Assembly (NCBI GenBank): GCA_039199225.1
Contig: JBCCSZ010000003.1
Span: 1 to 62,621 of the forward strand
DNA: 62,621 nucleotides
Reading direction: 5' to 3'
From: JBCCSZ01 sp039199225
Lineage (GTDB): Bacteria > Bacteroidota > Bacteroidia > Chitinophagales > Saprospiraceae
Made by a program: the position numbers and the translations under genes. This document shows, in pieces, positions 34,465-42,279 of the stretch. Numbering within the stretch: the first letter of the stretch is position 1; each line of letters opens with the position of its first letter. The notes beneath the pieces are model-generated. The model worked only from the letters and a program-made list of their open reading frames with translations. It did no database searches and had not been told where the DNA came from.

Positions 34465-34896
34465 TACTTTACCAAGACGCTGCGCTTATCAACCACTAAT
34501 TCTTGCCAAGATAAGCTCAGTTTGTAGTGTTGAATAGACTTTGATTGTTGTCGAAGTCGAATGCCCCTTCTCGAATTTTATCTATGCATTACTGCAAAAG
34601 AGTCTATTCTCGACACAGTAGCTACTATTCGCGACGCCAACTGTGTCAATAGCGCCATTTCCATTCTCGTTTGCTTCTCGCACATATATTTGTAACTGAA
34701 TTCTAGCACACATACGCACTCTCAAGGGTTTGGAGTTGCAGCAAGTTTTGCTCAATGCGTATAGGTTTCAACTGCTGGGTTCATTCTTCAATAGGTACAA
34801 CACGATCCATTTTACTTTCAGCTAAGCAGGCGGTAGTTCTGGCTGTATGCTATTGGATCATCGAGGTCGTTAAGTGCTTTGTAAAACATTTTTTAC
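34465..34896. other. Intergenic region upstream of the three-gene cassette
   Basis: There is no gene and no terminator with a clear T run in these 432 bases. TATATTTG at 34685-34692 matches TANNTTTG on the plus strand and could start the cassette with a leader of about 200 bases; a TTTG at 34670-34673 is too close to be its -33 box. Confidence 0.3.
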
Positions 34897-35682
34897 ATGG
34901 AATACAACAAAACAACAACAAACCTAGATTCGGATGCAAATGCCCAAAAAGGCACTCATTCGAATCCGTTGGCATCAACAGTTTCTGAAGTATCAAAACA
35001 GGATATTCTTCAAAAGGATTTGCATGTGATGATCCGCTATGCTGCTAAAAGAGGTATTCCATTACCCAATACAATGCCTCTTTCCCAGTCGGATGACGAC
35101 AATACGTTGCTTTCCAATTATAATACCATGGTTGATGCCGTAAAACCAGCTACGGTTCAATCGATCAATTACATTTCTAATCAAATACTGGATGCCACAG
35201 GAGAAGATAAAAAATGGCACCAGACCCCCATTATTTCAAAGTGTTTAGTCATTTCGGCCATCGCCCTCATCTTACTCATTGGCATTAGTCTTTCGCCAGA
35301 TGTCAACAGTGAAAACCAAGCTGCTGGACTGCTGGCATCGCAGGGTATGGTATTGTTTTACAATTTGGTTTTCATTTGCTCTGCTTCCCTTTTGGGTGTC
35401 ATGTTTTATTTGTTGAAAACCATCAGTGATAAAATAAAAAACTATACGCTCTTGCCTGTAGATGCCATTGAGGTAAACGCCACGATATTGATTGGTGTGA
35501 TTTCCGGTTTTATCATTTCTGAGCTGTTTACTTTCAACTCTGCGGCCATGGGGTCGTCTATTGAAACCCAAAAAATGACTTTGGCCTTGTTGGGTGGATT
35601 TTCTTCAGATGCGATGTTTTCGGTTTTGAAAAGTGTTGTCAACAAATTGAAATCCCTGCTTTCTTCATCGAATGACGATTAG
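34897..35682 (+). CDS. Predicted inner-membrane protein of unknown function
   Basis: The 261-residue protein has a soluble, Asn/Ser/Thr-rich N-terminal half of about 110 residues. Hydrophobic segments follow near 115-133 (CLVISAIALILLIGISL), 150-172 and 195-214, and a weaker one near 228-246, with a short charged tail. There is no signal peptide. It starts a cassette in which the next ORF overlaps its stop by 11 bases, so the two products are likely made together. Size and topology would allow a channel or holin-like role beside a peptidoglycan-active partner, but no family was recognised. Confidence 0.65.
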   Translation: MEYNKTTTNLDSDANAQKGTHSNPLASTVSEVSKQDILQKDLHVMIRYAAKRGIPLPNTMPLSQSDDDNTLLSNYNTMVDAVKPATVQSINYISNQILDATGEDKKWHQTPIISKCLVISAIALILLIGISLSPDVNSENQAAGLLASQGMVLFYNLVFICSASLLGVMFYLLKTISDKIKNYTLLPVDAIEVNATILIGVISGFIISELFTFNSAAMGSSIETQKMTLALLGGFSSDAMFSVLKSVVNKLKSLLSSSNDD

Positions 35683-37006
35683 GGTTCCAGCGCATAAAAT
35701 ACTTTCTCTAAAAAATAAAGAACGTAAACAGATGAATATTGATCGACTATCCAGTTCTCCGACTCTGGTCTTGGGGCATTATGATTCGGGGAAAACCTTC
35801 GATAAGAAAGCCTATTTGAGTAAGTACCACAGTCAGATGGCTGTTGCGTCTTCCTATAAAGATGAGCAATTCAAAGATGAACAGTACGACAAATGGCGGC
35901 CATTTATTTCCGTTGAAGGCAATTATGTAGAAACGCTTCAGCGCTTCCTTCATCAATCTGGTTTTATGCCAAACCATCAGCCAGATGGTATTTTTGGATA
36001 CGAGACATTGGCGGGCGTTCGTCTTTTTCAGGAGTACATGCGCACCTTTAAAGGAAAAGCGAATATGATGCCTGATGGGCTGGCCGGTAAGAATACTTTT
36101 GGAGCCATGCTGGAATGGCAACAGCAAAATCTCGGTATTTGTGAGTGGGCGGCTGGTACGCCAACACCAGAGTATACAAAATGGCTGAAATTACTTTCCG
36201 ACCGAAAAGCACATTTCCTCCACAATCCAAGTGCAATTTTTAGTTGCAGGGAAAATTATACGCACAATACCGATACACGCAAAATAGCAGAATGGGAGGT
36301 CTCTTCGGATGCTGTTCACCTTATTGGCATTCGCAGGAATCAAGGCAATGGGTATGCCGCCAATCTACGAGACGATGACTTCTTTGTTTTCTTAATAAAT
36401 GGAATGGCATTTAAGTTTTTTGGTTCGACAGCCCCCAACCCCAAGTTGGCCAACTCGCACATGCCTTTTTTGTTGGAAGGTCAGCATCATTACCATTACA
36501 GTTGGCACCATTTGAGTGATGCGCATCAAGTTTACAAAGCCTGGAAGCCCTTCTCAAGCGGCGTGTTGGTCATCCGGGAAACGGCTGCCCAGGAATCAAA
36601 GGACATCATCAACAATGCAACGCAAATGCAATCCTTGTTAGACCACCAACCCAATTTGTCCATCAATATTCACTGGTCCGGTAAGGGAAGCTACAACTTT
36701 TCGGCAGGCTGCCAAGTCATTGGAGGATCAAGCTATGTCAACAACCAAGGACAACTCATCGACGATGGTTATCTGGCTGCCAAGAATAAAGGTGAATTGC
36801 ACAAAGTAACAGACAAGCATTACTCAGGACAAAAGACAAAGGGGGCTTACAATATGCTCATTGATTTATTCCTCAACTATACACCTGATGGGATGAATTC
36901 ACTTGCTTATTCTTTGGTTCGGGAAGAGACAATCGGGCAGCTGGAAAGTTGGCCAGAGGGAGCAATTGCAAGTTTGGAAAGTCAAATGAAATCGAAAATT
37001 AGATAG
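35672..37006 (+). CDS. Peptidoglycan-binding protein with L,D-transpeptidase-like C-terminal domain
   Basis: The protein has 444 residues. Residues about 80-150 form a PG_binding_1-type domain (VETLQRFLHQSG, PDGIFGYETLAGVRLFQ, PDGLAGKNTF). Near the C terminus INIHWSGKGSYNFSAGCQVIGG places His334, Ser344 and Cys347 in the H...SxGC arrangement of YkuD-like transpeptidases and related phage-type enzymes; activity is not certain because the spacing differs from canonical YkuD. It has no signal peptide, so export would need help, possibly from the membrane protein encoded just upstream. The ATG at 35672 overlaps the upstream gene; ATG 35732 (MNIDRLSSS) is an equally plausible start. Confidence 0.72.
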   Translation: MTIRVPAHKILSLKNKERKQMNIDRLSSSPTLVLGHYDSGKTFDKKAYLSKYHSQMAVASSYKDEQFKDEQYDKWRPFISVEGNYVETLQRFLHQSGFMPNHQPDGIFGYETLAGVRLFQEYMRTFKGKANMMPDGLAGKNTFGAMLEWQQQNLGICEWAAGTPTPEYTKWLKLLSDRKAHFLHNPSAIFSCRENYTHNTDTRKIAEWEVSSDAVHLIGIRRNQGNGYAANLRDDDFFVFLINGMAFKFFGSTAPNPKLANSHMPFLLEGQHHYHYSWHHLSDAHQVYKAWKPFSSGVLVIRETAAQESKDIINNATQMQSLLDHQPNLSINIHWSGKGSYNFSAGCQVIGGSSYVNNQGQLIDDGYLAAKNKGELHKVTDKHYSGQKTKGAYNMLIDLFLNYTPDGMNSLAYSLVREETIGQLESWPEGAIASLESQMKSKIR

Positions 37007-37045
37007 ATAAATTAGAATTAAATTAATCTCAAAAAAATCAAAATT

Positions 37046-38521
37046 ATGATTACGACAGAACTAAGGCAGAAAGCAACGAAGGGTACAAACTATCTAGGAA
37101 GGATCGGACAAGCTCTTTACAAAGAGGGTAAGACATCTGATGAAATTTTAAAAGATCTTGAAAACTTGGGTGAAGTTGGTAGTAAAGTCTTTGCTGTAAT
37201 AGGTGCCATTAGATTATTGACAGGAACAGATGAAATGAGTCAGTTAAAAAATAAATTAGATGAAATAGGCAGGCAAATAAGTACTGGTTTTGCCAATTTG
37301 AATGATAAACTTGATTCGGAATTTGCCAATCTGCCATTAAAACCAGCCATTGCAAGTATTGACTCTGCTTATCATTTATTTGATGTTTACTCTAAAAACG
37401 AGAGTGATCATCAAGCGGTTAGAGATGTGAAAGATAATATTGATACTGCGACTTTAATGGCGAGCGTAACGACACTTATGAATGCGGTTAGAAATGACAA
37501 TTATTTTCATAAAATCCATAAGTTTCTAGGAAATTCCCCTGACAAAATTCTGAAAATTGGGCTTAATATAGTCACGACAGTATGTAAGGCAAATGCAGCG
37601 ATAGTAGCGCATGAAAAATTGAACAATGAAGTAATTAACAGTACATCTTCTTCCCAAGAATCGAAAGACCAGGCAACTATAGGAATAGTAAATCACTATT
37701 CAGCCGTATTTAGTGACAATGGTAAATCTTATGTTACTTACATCCAAGAGGCATTAAAAACTCAAATAAATTCTTTTAATGAAGATGATGATGTGTATGA
37801 GTTTTTTAGCAAAAACTTTGCGACTAAGATGAATATCGTCAAAAACGATCATACAGGAAACTGTAGAAAGATTGTAGATTTTATGCATTCAAATTATCCA
37901 TCTCGATGCTTCCATGCCTTTATTACGGATTATCAAACGAATATGATGTCTCAAAATTCCTTCTCATTTGGATATGCAAATATGAACAGTGGAATAAAAA
38001 TCTTTAATCTTAAGGATAAAGATAAAAATCTTGGCTCTGATTTGGGGAAATTTTACTTGACTGTTGTACATTCTTACAATCAATGTAAAGATCCAAATGC
38101 ATTGTCTAACCGCACATATGTCGTTAAGGCATTAACTGAAAGTCCAAGTACATCAGGTGTTAAACTGGCTAGTGAAAGAGATGCGAGTATGCGTGAATTA
38201 CAAAATGCACATATTCAGCCCGTTCATAACGATCCAGATTGCAACGGTTCTGCTGTTATGGGAGATATCATAAATGATTATACCTTGGGTGGAGCATTTC
38301 AAACAAATATTGACTGGCCTTATACAATCTCTCATGGATTTGTTTTCGTAGGTGTATCTGAGGTTACACTAAATACCTATTTCAGAGCAACTGCCTCTGC
38401 ACCAAGTGATGGGGGAAATGACCCTAGCAAAGGAGCAGTTTGGCATAGTGCAAAAGCCAATAACAGTTGGTATACTGGTGGGAAAAATGAATTCCTGTTT
38501 TGGATGGCAAGAACTGCATAA
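37046..38521 (+). CDS. AT-rich protein of unknown function, possible toxin/effector
   Basis: This 491-residue protein has no signal peptide and no family I recognise. The N-terminal 240 residues are predicted helical: a hydrophobic stretch (SKVFAVIGAIRLL), a heptad-like segment (LKNKLDEIGRQISTGFANLNDKL) and further long helices, a pattern seen in helical pore-forming toxins. The C-terminal third (from about DPDCNGSAVMGD) is rich in aromatic and small residues with beta character and ends WYTGGKNEFLFWMARTA. Codon use is clearly more AT-rich than in the neighbours, which suggests recent acquisition. It is the third gene of the cassette, 39 bases after the peptidoglycan-binding gene. The toxin idea is speculation from shape and context. 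Confidence 0.6.
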   Translation: MITTELRQKATKGTNYLGRIGQALYKEGKTSDEILKDLENLGEVGSKVFAVIGAIRLLTGTDEMSQLKNKLDEIGRQISTGFANLNDKLDSEFANLPLKPAIASIDSAYHLFDVYSKNESDHQAVRDVKDNIDTATLMASVTTLMNAVRNDNYFHKIHKFLGNSPDKILKIGLNIVTTVCKANAAIVAHEKLNNEVINSTSSSQESKDQATIGIVNHYSAVFSDNGKSYVTYIQEALKTQINSFNEDDDVYEFFSKNFATKMNIVKNDHTGNCRKIVDFMHSNYPSRCFHAFITDYQTNMMSQNSFSFGYANMNSGIKIFNLKDKDKNLGSDLGKFYLTVVHSYNQCKDPNALSNRTYVVKALTESPSTSGVKLASERDASMRELQNAHIQPVHNDPDCNGSAVMGDIINDYTLGGAFQTNIDWPYTISHGFVFVGVSEVTLNTYFRATASAPSDGGNDPSKGAVWHSAKANNSWYTGGKNEFLFWMARTA

Positions 38522-38724
38522 ATTATTATCACTGAATATGCCTTAAAACAAGAAAAAAACCTCCCACCCCAGAGCCTTTTTCGTATCTTTCTCGTCAGGT
38601 AATTGAGCCATTGTGAATTCTTGATTCAGGTGCCACAAAAGGTCACCTACTTGCTCTAATTACCGCCTTGTCTTGAAAACAGAAGTATTCCATAAGAAAC
38701 CGTTTTTAGACGTAAAACGGCTAG

Positions 38725-38748
38725 CCACCCGCGACGGCGGGTGGTTTT
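38725..38748 (+). terminator. Intrinsic terminator closing the 34897-38521 cassette
   Basis: A perfect 8-bp GC-rich stem CCACCCGC/GCGGGTGG with a four-base loop is followed by TTTT. It lies 200 bases after the last gene of the cassette and just before the kinase gene, so it isolates the two units. Confidence 0.75.
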
Positions 38749-38799
38749 GGAATGCTTGAACAAGATGTAAGAAAATAGACCTCAAAAAATAAACTAAAA

Positions 38800-41208
38800 A
38801 TGGAATACACAAAACCCCCTCTAAAAGGGAAAGCATTTCTGCTTTTCCTTCTTCTGCTATATGTACATTACGGCTTTTCAGCCAACACTGCCGAACCCGA
38901 TACCAGTCAATTGAAAGCAGCCTGGGCGAAAGCCAGAAGTCTGGAAGACCAAACCCAAGCCTTGAAAGCATTGGTCAATGCATTTTGGAATAAAGACAAC
39001 ACGCGGGCCTCGAAGTTTATCCACCAATTACTACCTTTGGCAAAAAAGCAGGCAGACGACCACCTTCTGGGATTCACTTTTTCCAAAAAAGCTGGGCTGT
39101 ATTATCTAGCAAGTAATTTGGATTCGGCAAAAATATGCTATGCCTTGGCTTCGGACTATTTTGAAAATTCCGGGGACAAAAATGCGGCTATTGAAATGAG
39201 TGCGCGATTTGGACTCATGGAATGTTTGCGCGGAAATTATGCCTTCGCCGATTCGGTTTATCGACAGTTGATTCCCCAGGCAAAAGCTGCCAAAACAGAA
39301 GCTGCGCTTGCCTTTTTGTACAACCAAATGGGAACCCTTCACCACTATCAATATCTGGTGGATACGACCCTTTTGTACTACGAGCTGTCAGAAAAGCTTT
39401 ATGGGCAACTTGATGATACCATTAATATGCTCCGTCCAATGTACAATCGGGCGGTGCTAAAAACGCAGTTGGGTGATTTGGAGGAAGGATTGGCCGTTTA
39501 TCTGGAAATCGTTGAAATTCAGGAGCGACTCAATATTTTGGAAAGTCTGTCGAAAAGTCTTACGACCGTTGCTTACCAATACCGGAGCCAACAATTGTAT
39601 AGAATGGCGTTGAAATACAGTCATCGTGCATTGGAGGTGCAAGAAAAGCTAGGCGATAAGAGGGGAAGCATCGGATCTTTGATAGGCATTGCAGAGACCT
39701 ATGGCTTTCAGAAAGATTACGATCAATCACTAGAGTATTTGGAGAAAGCACAGACCTTGGCAGAAGAAACGGAAGATTATGATTCGCATTTAAATACTTT
39801 GACCGTCAAGGCAAATATCCTAACCGAAATTGGAAGATATGACGACGCCTTGGACGTTTTATCCTATGGCCAAGAGCTGCTCAAAAAGCTGGGAAAAAGT
39901 CGATATGAACTGGCCATTACCCAACAACTTGGACATACACATTTAGAAGCAGGCCGTTTTGAAGAGGCAAAGTTTTATTTGAATAAAGCACTAAATGAGG
40001 TTACTCAAGGTGGCAATAAAACCAGCTTAAATGTCCTCCATTATTTTTTGGCCAAATTGTATTTAAGAACCAAAGAGTATCGAAAGGCCATTGCATATGC
40101 TCAAAAAAGTTTTGCGGTAACTTTCGAACGAAAAGATTGGGAGTCTTCCGTCACCAACATGTCTATCATGGCCGAAGCTTACGAAGAACTTGGAGATTTA
40201 GAGTCTTCCCTCAAGAGTTATAAAAAGTATAATGAATTAAAAGATTCTCTCAATCAATTTGAAAAAGTCAGAGACCTTGCGGTTTTGTCAAAAGACCATG
40301 AATTCGACCTTGAAAAGCAGCAGATTGCAGCAGCTCAAATCCAGAAAGAACTGGCACTAAAAGCAGAGACAAAGCGAACGCAACTAATTGCGTTAGCGGT
40401 AGGGGTGTTGGCTGTTTTAGGATTTGTATTTTACATTTCTGCTCGCAAAAAGAACCAAATCATTGCCGCTCAAAATAAAGAACTCACGCAGCTCAATCAA
40501 ACCAAGGACCACCTTTTTGCCGTATTGGGACATGACTTGCGCAAGCCTGCCATTTCGTTTCGTGGCATTACAGAAAAGGTAAGATACTTGATTGAAAAAG
40601 GAGATTATAAAAAGCTTTCAAAACTTGGGCAAGTTCTGGAAGAAAATGCTTTTGCCTTAAGTAAATTAACCGATAATCTACTGAACTGGGCCTTGACGCA
40701 GAAGAAGGCTTTGAATTATCGGCCGACAACATTTCCTCTGCATCAGGTAGTGGAAGAAATGTTTGAGTTGTTCGAAACAGTTACCTCCGATAAAGGCATT
40801 GAGCTGAAAGCGGACATTCCCGAAGATTTGGAATTATTCGCCGATCTAAACTCTTTTACAGTAATTTTAAGAAATCTAATCGACAACGCAATAAAATACA
40901 CTTCCAAAGGCGGAATCATTGAATTATCCGCTCAATCGGGAAAGGAAGTTGTCGAAGTTTTTGTCAAAGATTCGGGCATCGGTATATCGGACGAGAAATT
41001 GAAAAATCTTTTTACGCTCCAAAGTAATCAAAGCGAACGAGGAACTGCCGGAGAAAAGGGTACTGGACTGGGGTTGCACTTGGTAAATGAATTGTTAAAG
41101 TTACACAAAGGCACCATAGAGGTCTTCAGTCAACCAAATGAAGGCTCCGTATTTAAGCTGTTGTTTGTCAAAAATCGTCAGGCTTTACCTGCTCCGCTTG
41201 CTGTTTAA
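38800..41208 (+). CDS. TPR-containing sensor histidine kinase
   Basis: The 802-residue kinase has a signal/anchor segment (about 10-30, AFLLFLLLLYVHYGF) and a periplasmic array of tetratricopeptide repeats up to about residue 480 (for example ALKYSHRALEVQEKLGDKRG). A membrane helix lies near 529-548 (LIALAVGVLAVLGFVFY), then a coiled coil and a HisKA/HATPase core. The H-box is FAVLGHDLRKP with His578, the N-box is NLIDNAIKYTSKGG, and G-boxes are DSGIGIS and GTGLGLHLV. This TPR-HK layout is common in Bacteroidota. The LytTR regulator 150 bases downstream is the obvious partner. The sensed signal is unknown. Confidence 0.9.
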   Translation: MEYTKPPLKGKAFLLFLLLLYVHYGFSANTAEPDTSQLKAAWAKARSLEDQTQALKALVNAFWNKDNTRASKFIHQLLPLAKKQADDHLLGFTFSKKAGLYYLASNLDSAKICYALASDYFENSGDKNAAIEMSARFGLMECLRGNYAFADSVYRQLIPQAKAAKTEAALAFLYNQMGTLHHYQYLVDTTLLYYELSEKLYGQLDDTINMLRPMYNRAVLKTQLGDLEEGLAVYLEIVEIQERLNILESLSKSLTTVAYQYRSQQLYRMALKYSHRALEVQEKLGDKRGSIGSLIGIAETYGFQKDYDQSLEYLEKAQTLAEETEDYDSHLNTLTVKANILTEIGRYDDALDVLSYGQELLKKLGKSRYELAITQQLGHTHLEAGRFEEAKFYLNKALNEVTQGGNKTSLNVLHYFLAKLYLRTKEYRKAIAYAQKSFAVTFERKDWESSVTNMSIMAEAYEELGDLESSLKSYKKYNELKDSLNQFEKVRDLAVLSKDHEFDLEKQQIAAAQIQKELALKAETKRTQLIALAVGVLAVLGFVFYISARKKNQIIAAQNKELTQLNQTKDHLFAVLGHDLRKPAISFRGITEKVRYLIEKGDYKKLSKLGQVLEENAFALSKLTDNLLNWALTQKKALNYRPTTFPLHQVVEEMFELFETVTSDKGIELKADIPEDLELFADLNSFTVILRNLIDNAIKYTSKGGIIELSAQSGKEVVEVFVKDSGIGISDEKLKNLFTLQSNQSERGTAGEKGTGLGLHLVNELLKLHKGTIEVFSQPNEGSVFKLLFVKNRQALPAPLAV

Positions 41209-41358
41209 GCGCTTGGCGGATGGCTAAAAGGACGTTTTGCGACAATCGCAAATGAGTTTTAGACAGGTTCTAAGTCTTTATTTGTATCATTGTATATAGG
41301 CATGCTTTGTTGTTAAGCACGCCATCGAACAATCGTCCGCTTAAATTAATCCAATAAG

Positions 41359-42120
41359 GTGTCAACTTCCCAACTTAGAATTCTCATTGTGGAAGATGAT
41401 TTGTCTTTCGCACTTGAGTTAGAAATGCTTATTCGAGAAATCGGATGTACTGTCATTGAGTCCGTAGACAACTCTGCAGAGGCTTTGGAGTTAATTTACA
41501 CTGAATCTCCGGATTTGATTTTGATGGATATTGACATTAAGGGACGAATGTCAGGTACAGAAATTGGTAAAAAAATAAAACACCTCGGGATTCCTATTCT
41601 TTATATCACAAGCTTTGACGATGAACAGACTTACCAGGCAGCTCAACGATCAAAGATGGTAGGCTTTTTAGTCAAACCAGTCGGTAAGTACGCCTTACTA
41701 AGCTGTATCAACCTAGCCATTTCTAACATAAGATTAGCCACCGAAAATGCCGCTGAATCAAAGAGCGAGACAGACGATTTCGTTTTTAAGAAGATGCTGT
41801 TTTTCAAAAAGAAAAACATCTACCACAAGGTGGACATCAATGAAATAACATTTGTTGAGTCCGACGATAAGTACTGCATTACCCATACCGAGAAAAATGA
41901 AAAGTTTGTGACTCGAATTACCATTTCGAAAATGGAGAAAAGCTTGCCGGCCAGTCATTTTATTCGGATTCACAGGCGGTACATCGTCAATTCAAACAAG
42001 ATTCTATCGGTCAATCTGTTCGAAGGAACGACTTTAGTCGTTGGAAAAGAGAAGGAATTGCCCATCAGCCGGGTCAATCGAAAAAAACTAGAGCAATTGA
42101 TCGGTAAGAATCCGCTTTGA
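41359..42120 (+). CDS. LytTR family response regulator
   Basis: The 253-residue regulator has an N-terminal receiver domain (acidic pair in IVEDD, phospho-acceptor Asp57 in LMDIDIKG, Thr/Ser in YITSFDD, Lys in LVKPVG) and a C-terminal LytTR DNA-binding domain (VESDDKYCITHT, FIRIHRRYIVN, LPISRVNRKKL). It probably receives phosphate from the kinase just upstream. The start is a GTG; no better ATG lies upstream in frame. Confidence 0.92.
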   Translation: MSTSQLRILIVEDDLSFALELEMLIREIGCTVIESVDNSAEALELIYTESPDLILMDIDIKGRMSGTEIGKKIKHLGIPILYITSFDDEQTYQAAQRSKMVGFLVKPVGKYALLSCINLAISNIRLATENAAESKSETDDFVFKKMLFFKKKNIYHKVDINEITFVESDDKYCITHTEKNEKFVTRITISKMEKSLPASHFIRIHRRYIVNSNKILSVNLFEGTTLVVGKEKELPISRVNRKKLEQLIGKNPL

Positions 42121-42217
42121 GGTTCAACATCAATTTTTCACTTTTTACATCGCTTTAAGGTTTTTGCAAGAAAGGCTTTAATAGCTGCTATGGCTTGAGG
42201 CTGTTTGTAGTCGACAT

Positions 42218-42253
42218 AAAAAATCCCGGACTTTCGATGTGGAAGGTCCGGGA
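42218..42253 (-). terminator. Intrinsic terminator of the M43 metalloprotease gene
   Basis: On the minus strand TCCCGGACCTTCC pairs with GAAAGTCCGGGA around a short loop and is followed at once by six T. It sits 27 bases after the stop. The plus-strand regulator gene converges from the other side. Confidence 0.9.
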
Positions 42254-42279
42254 GGTGGAAAGTTTATAGCTCAGTAGGT

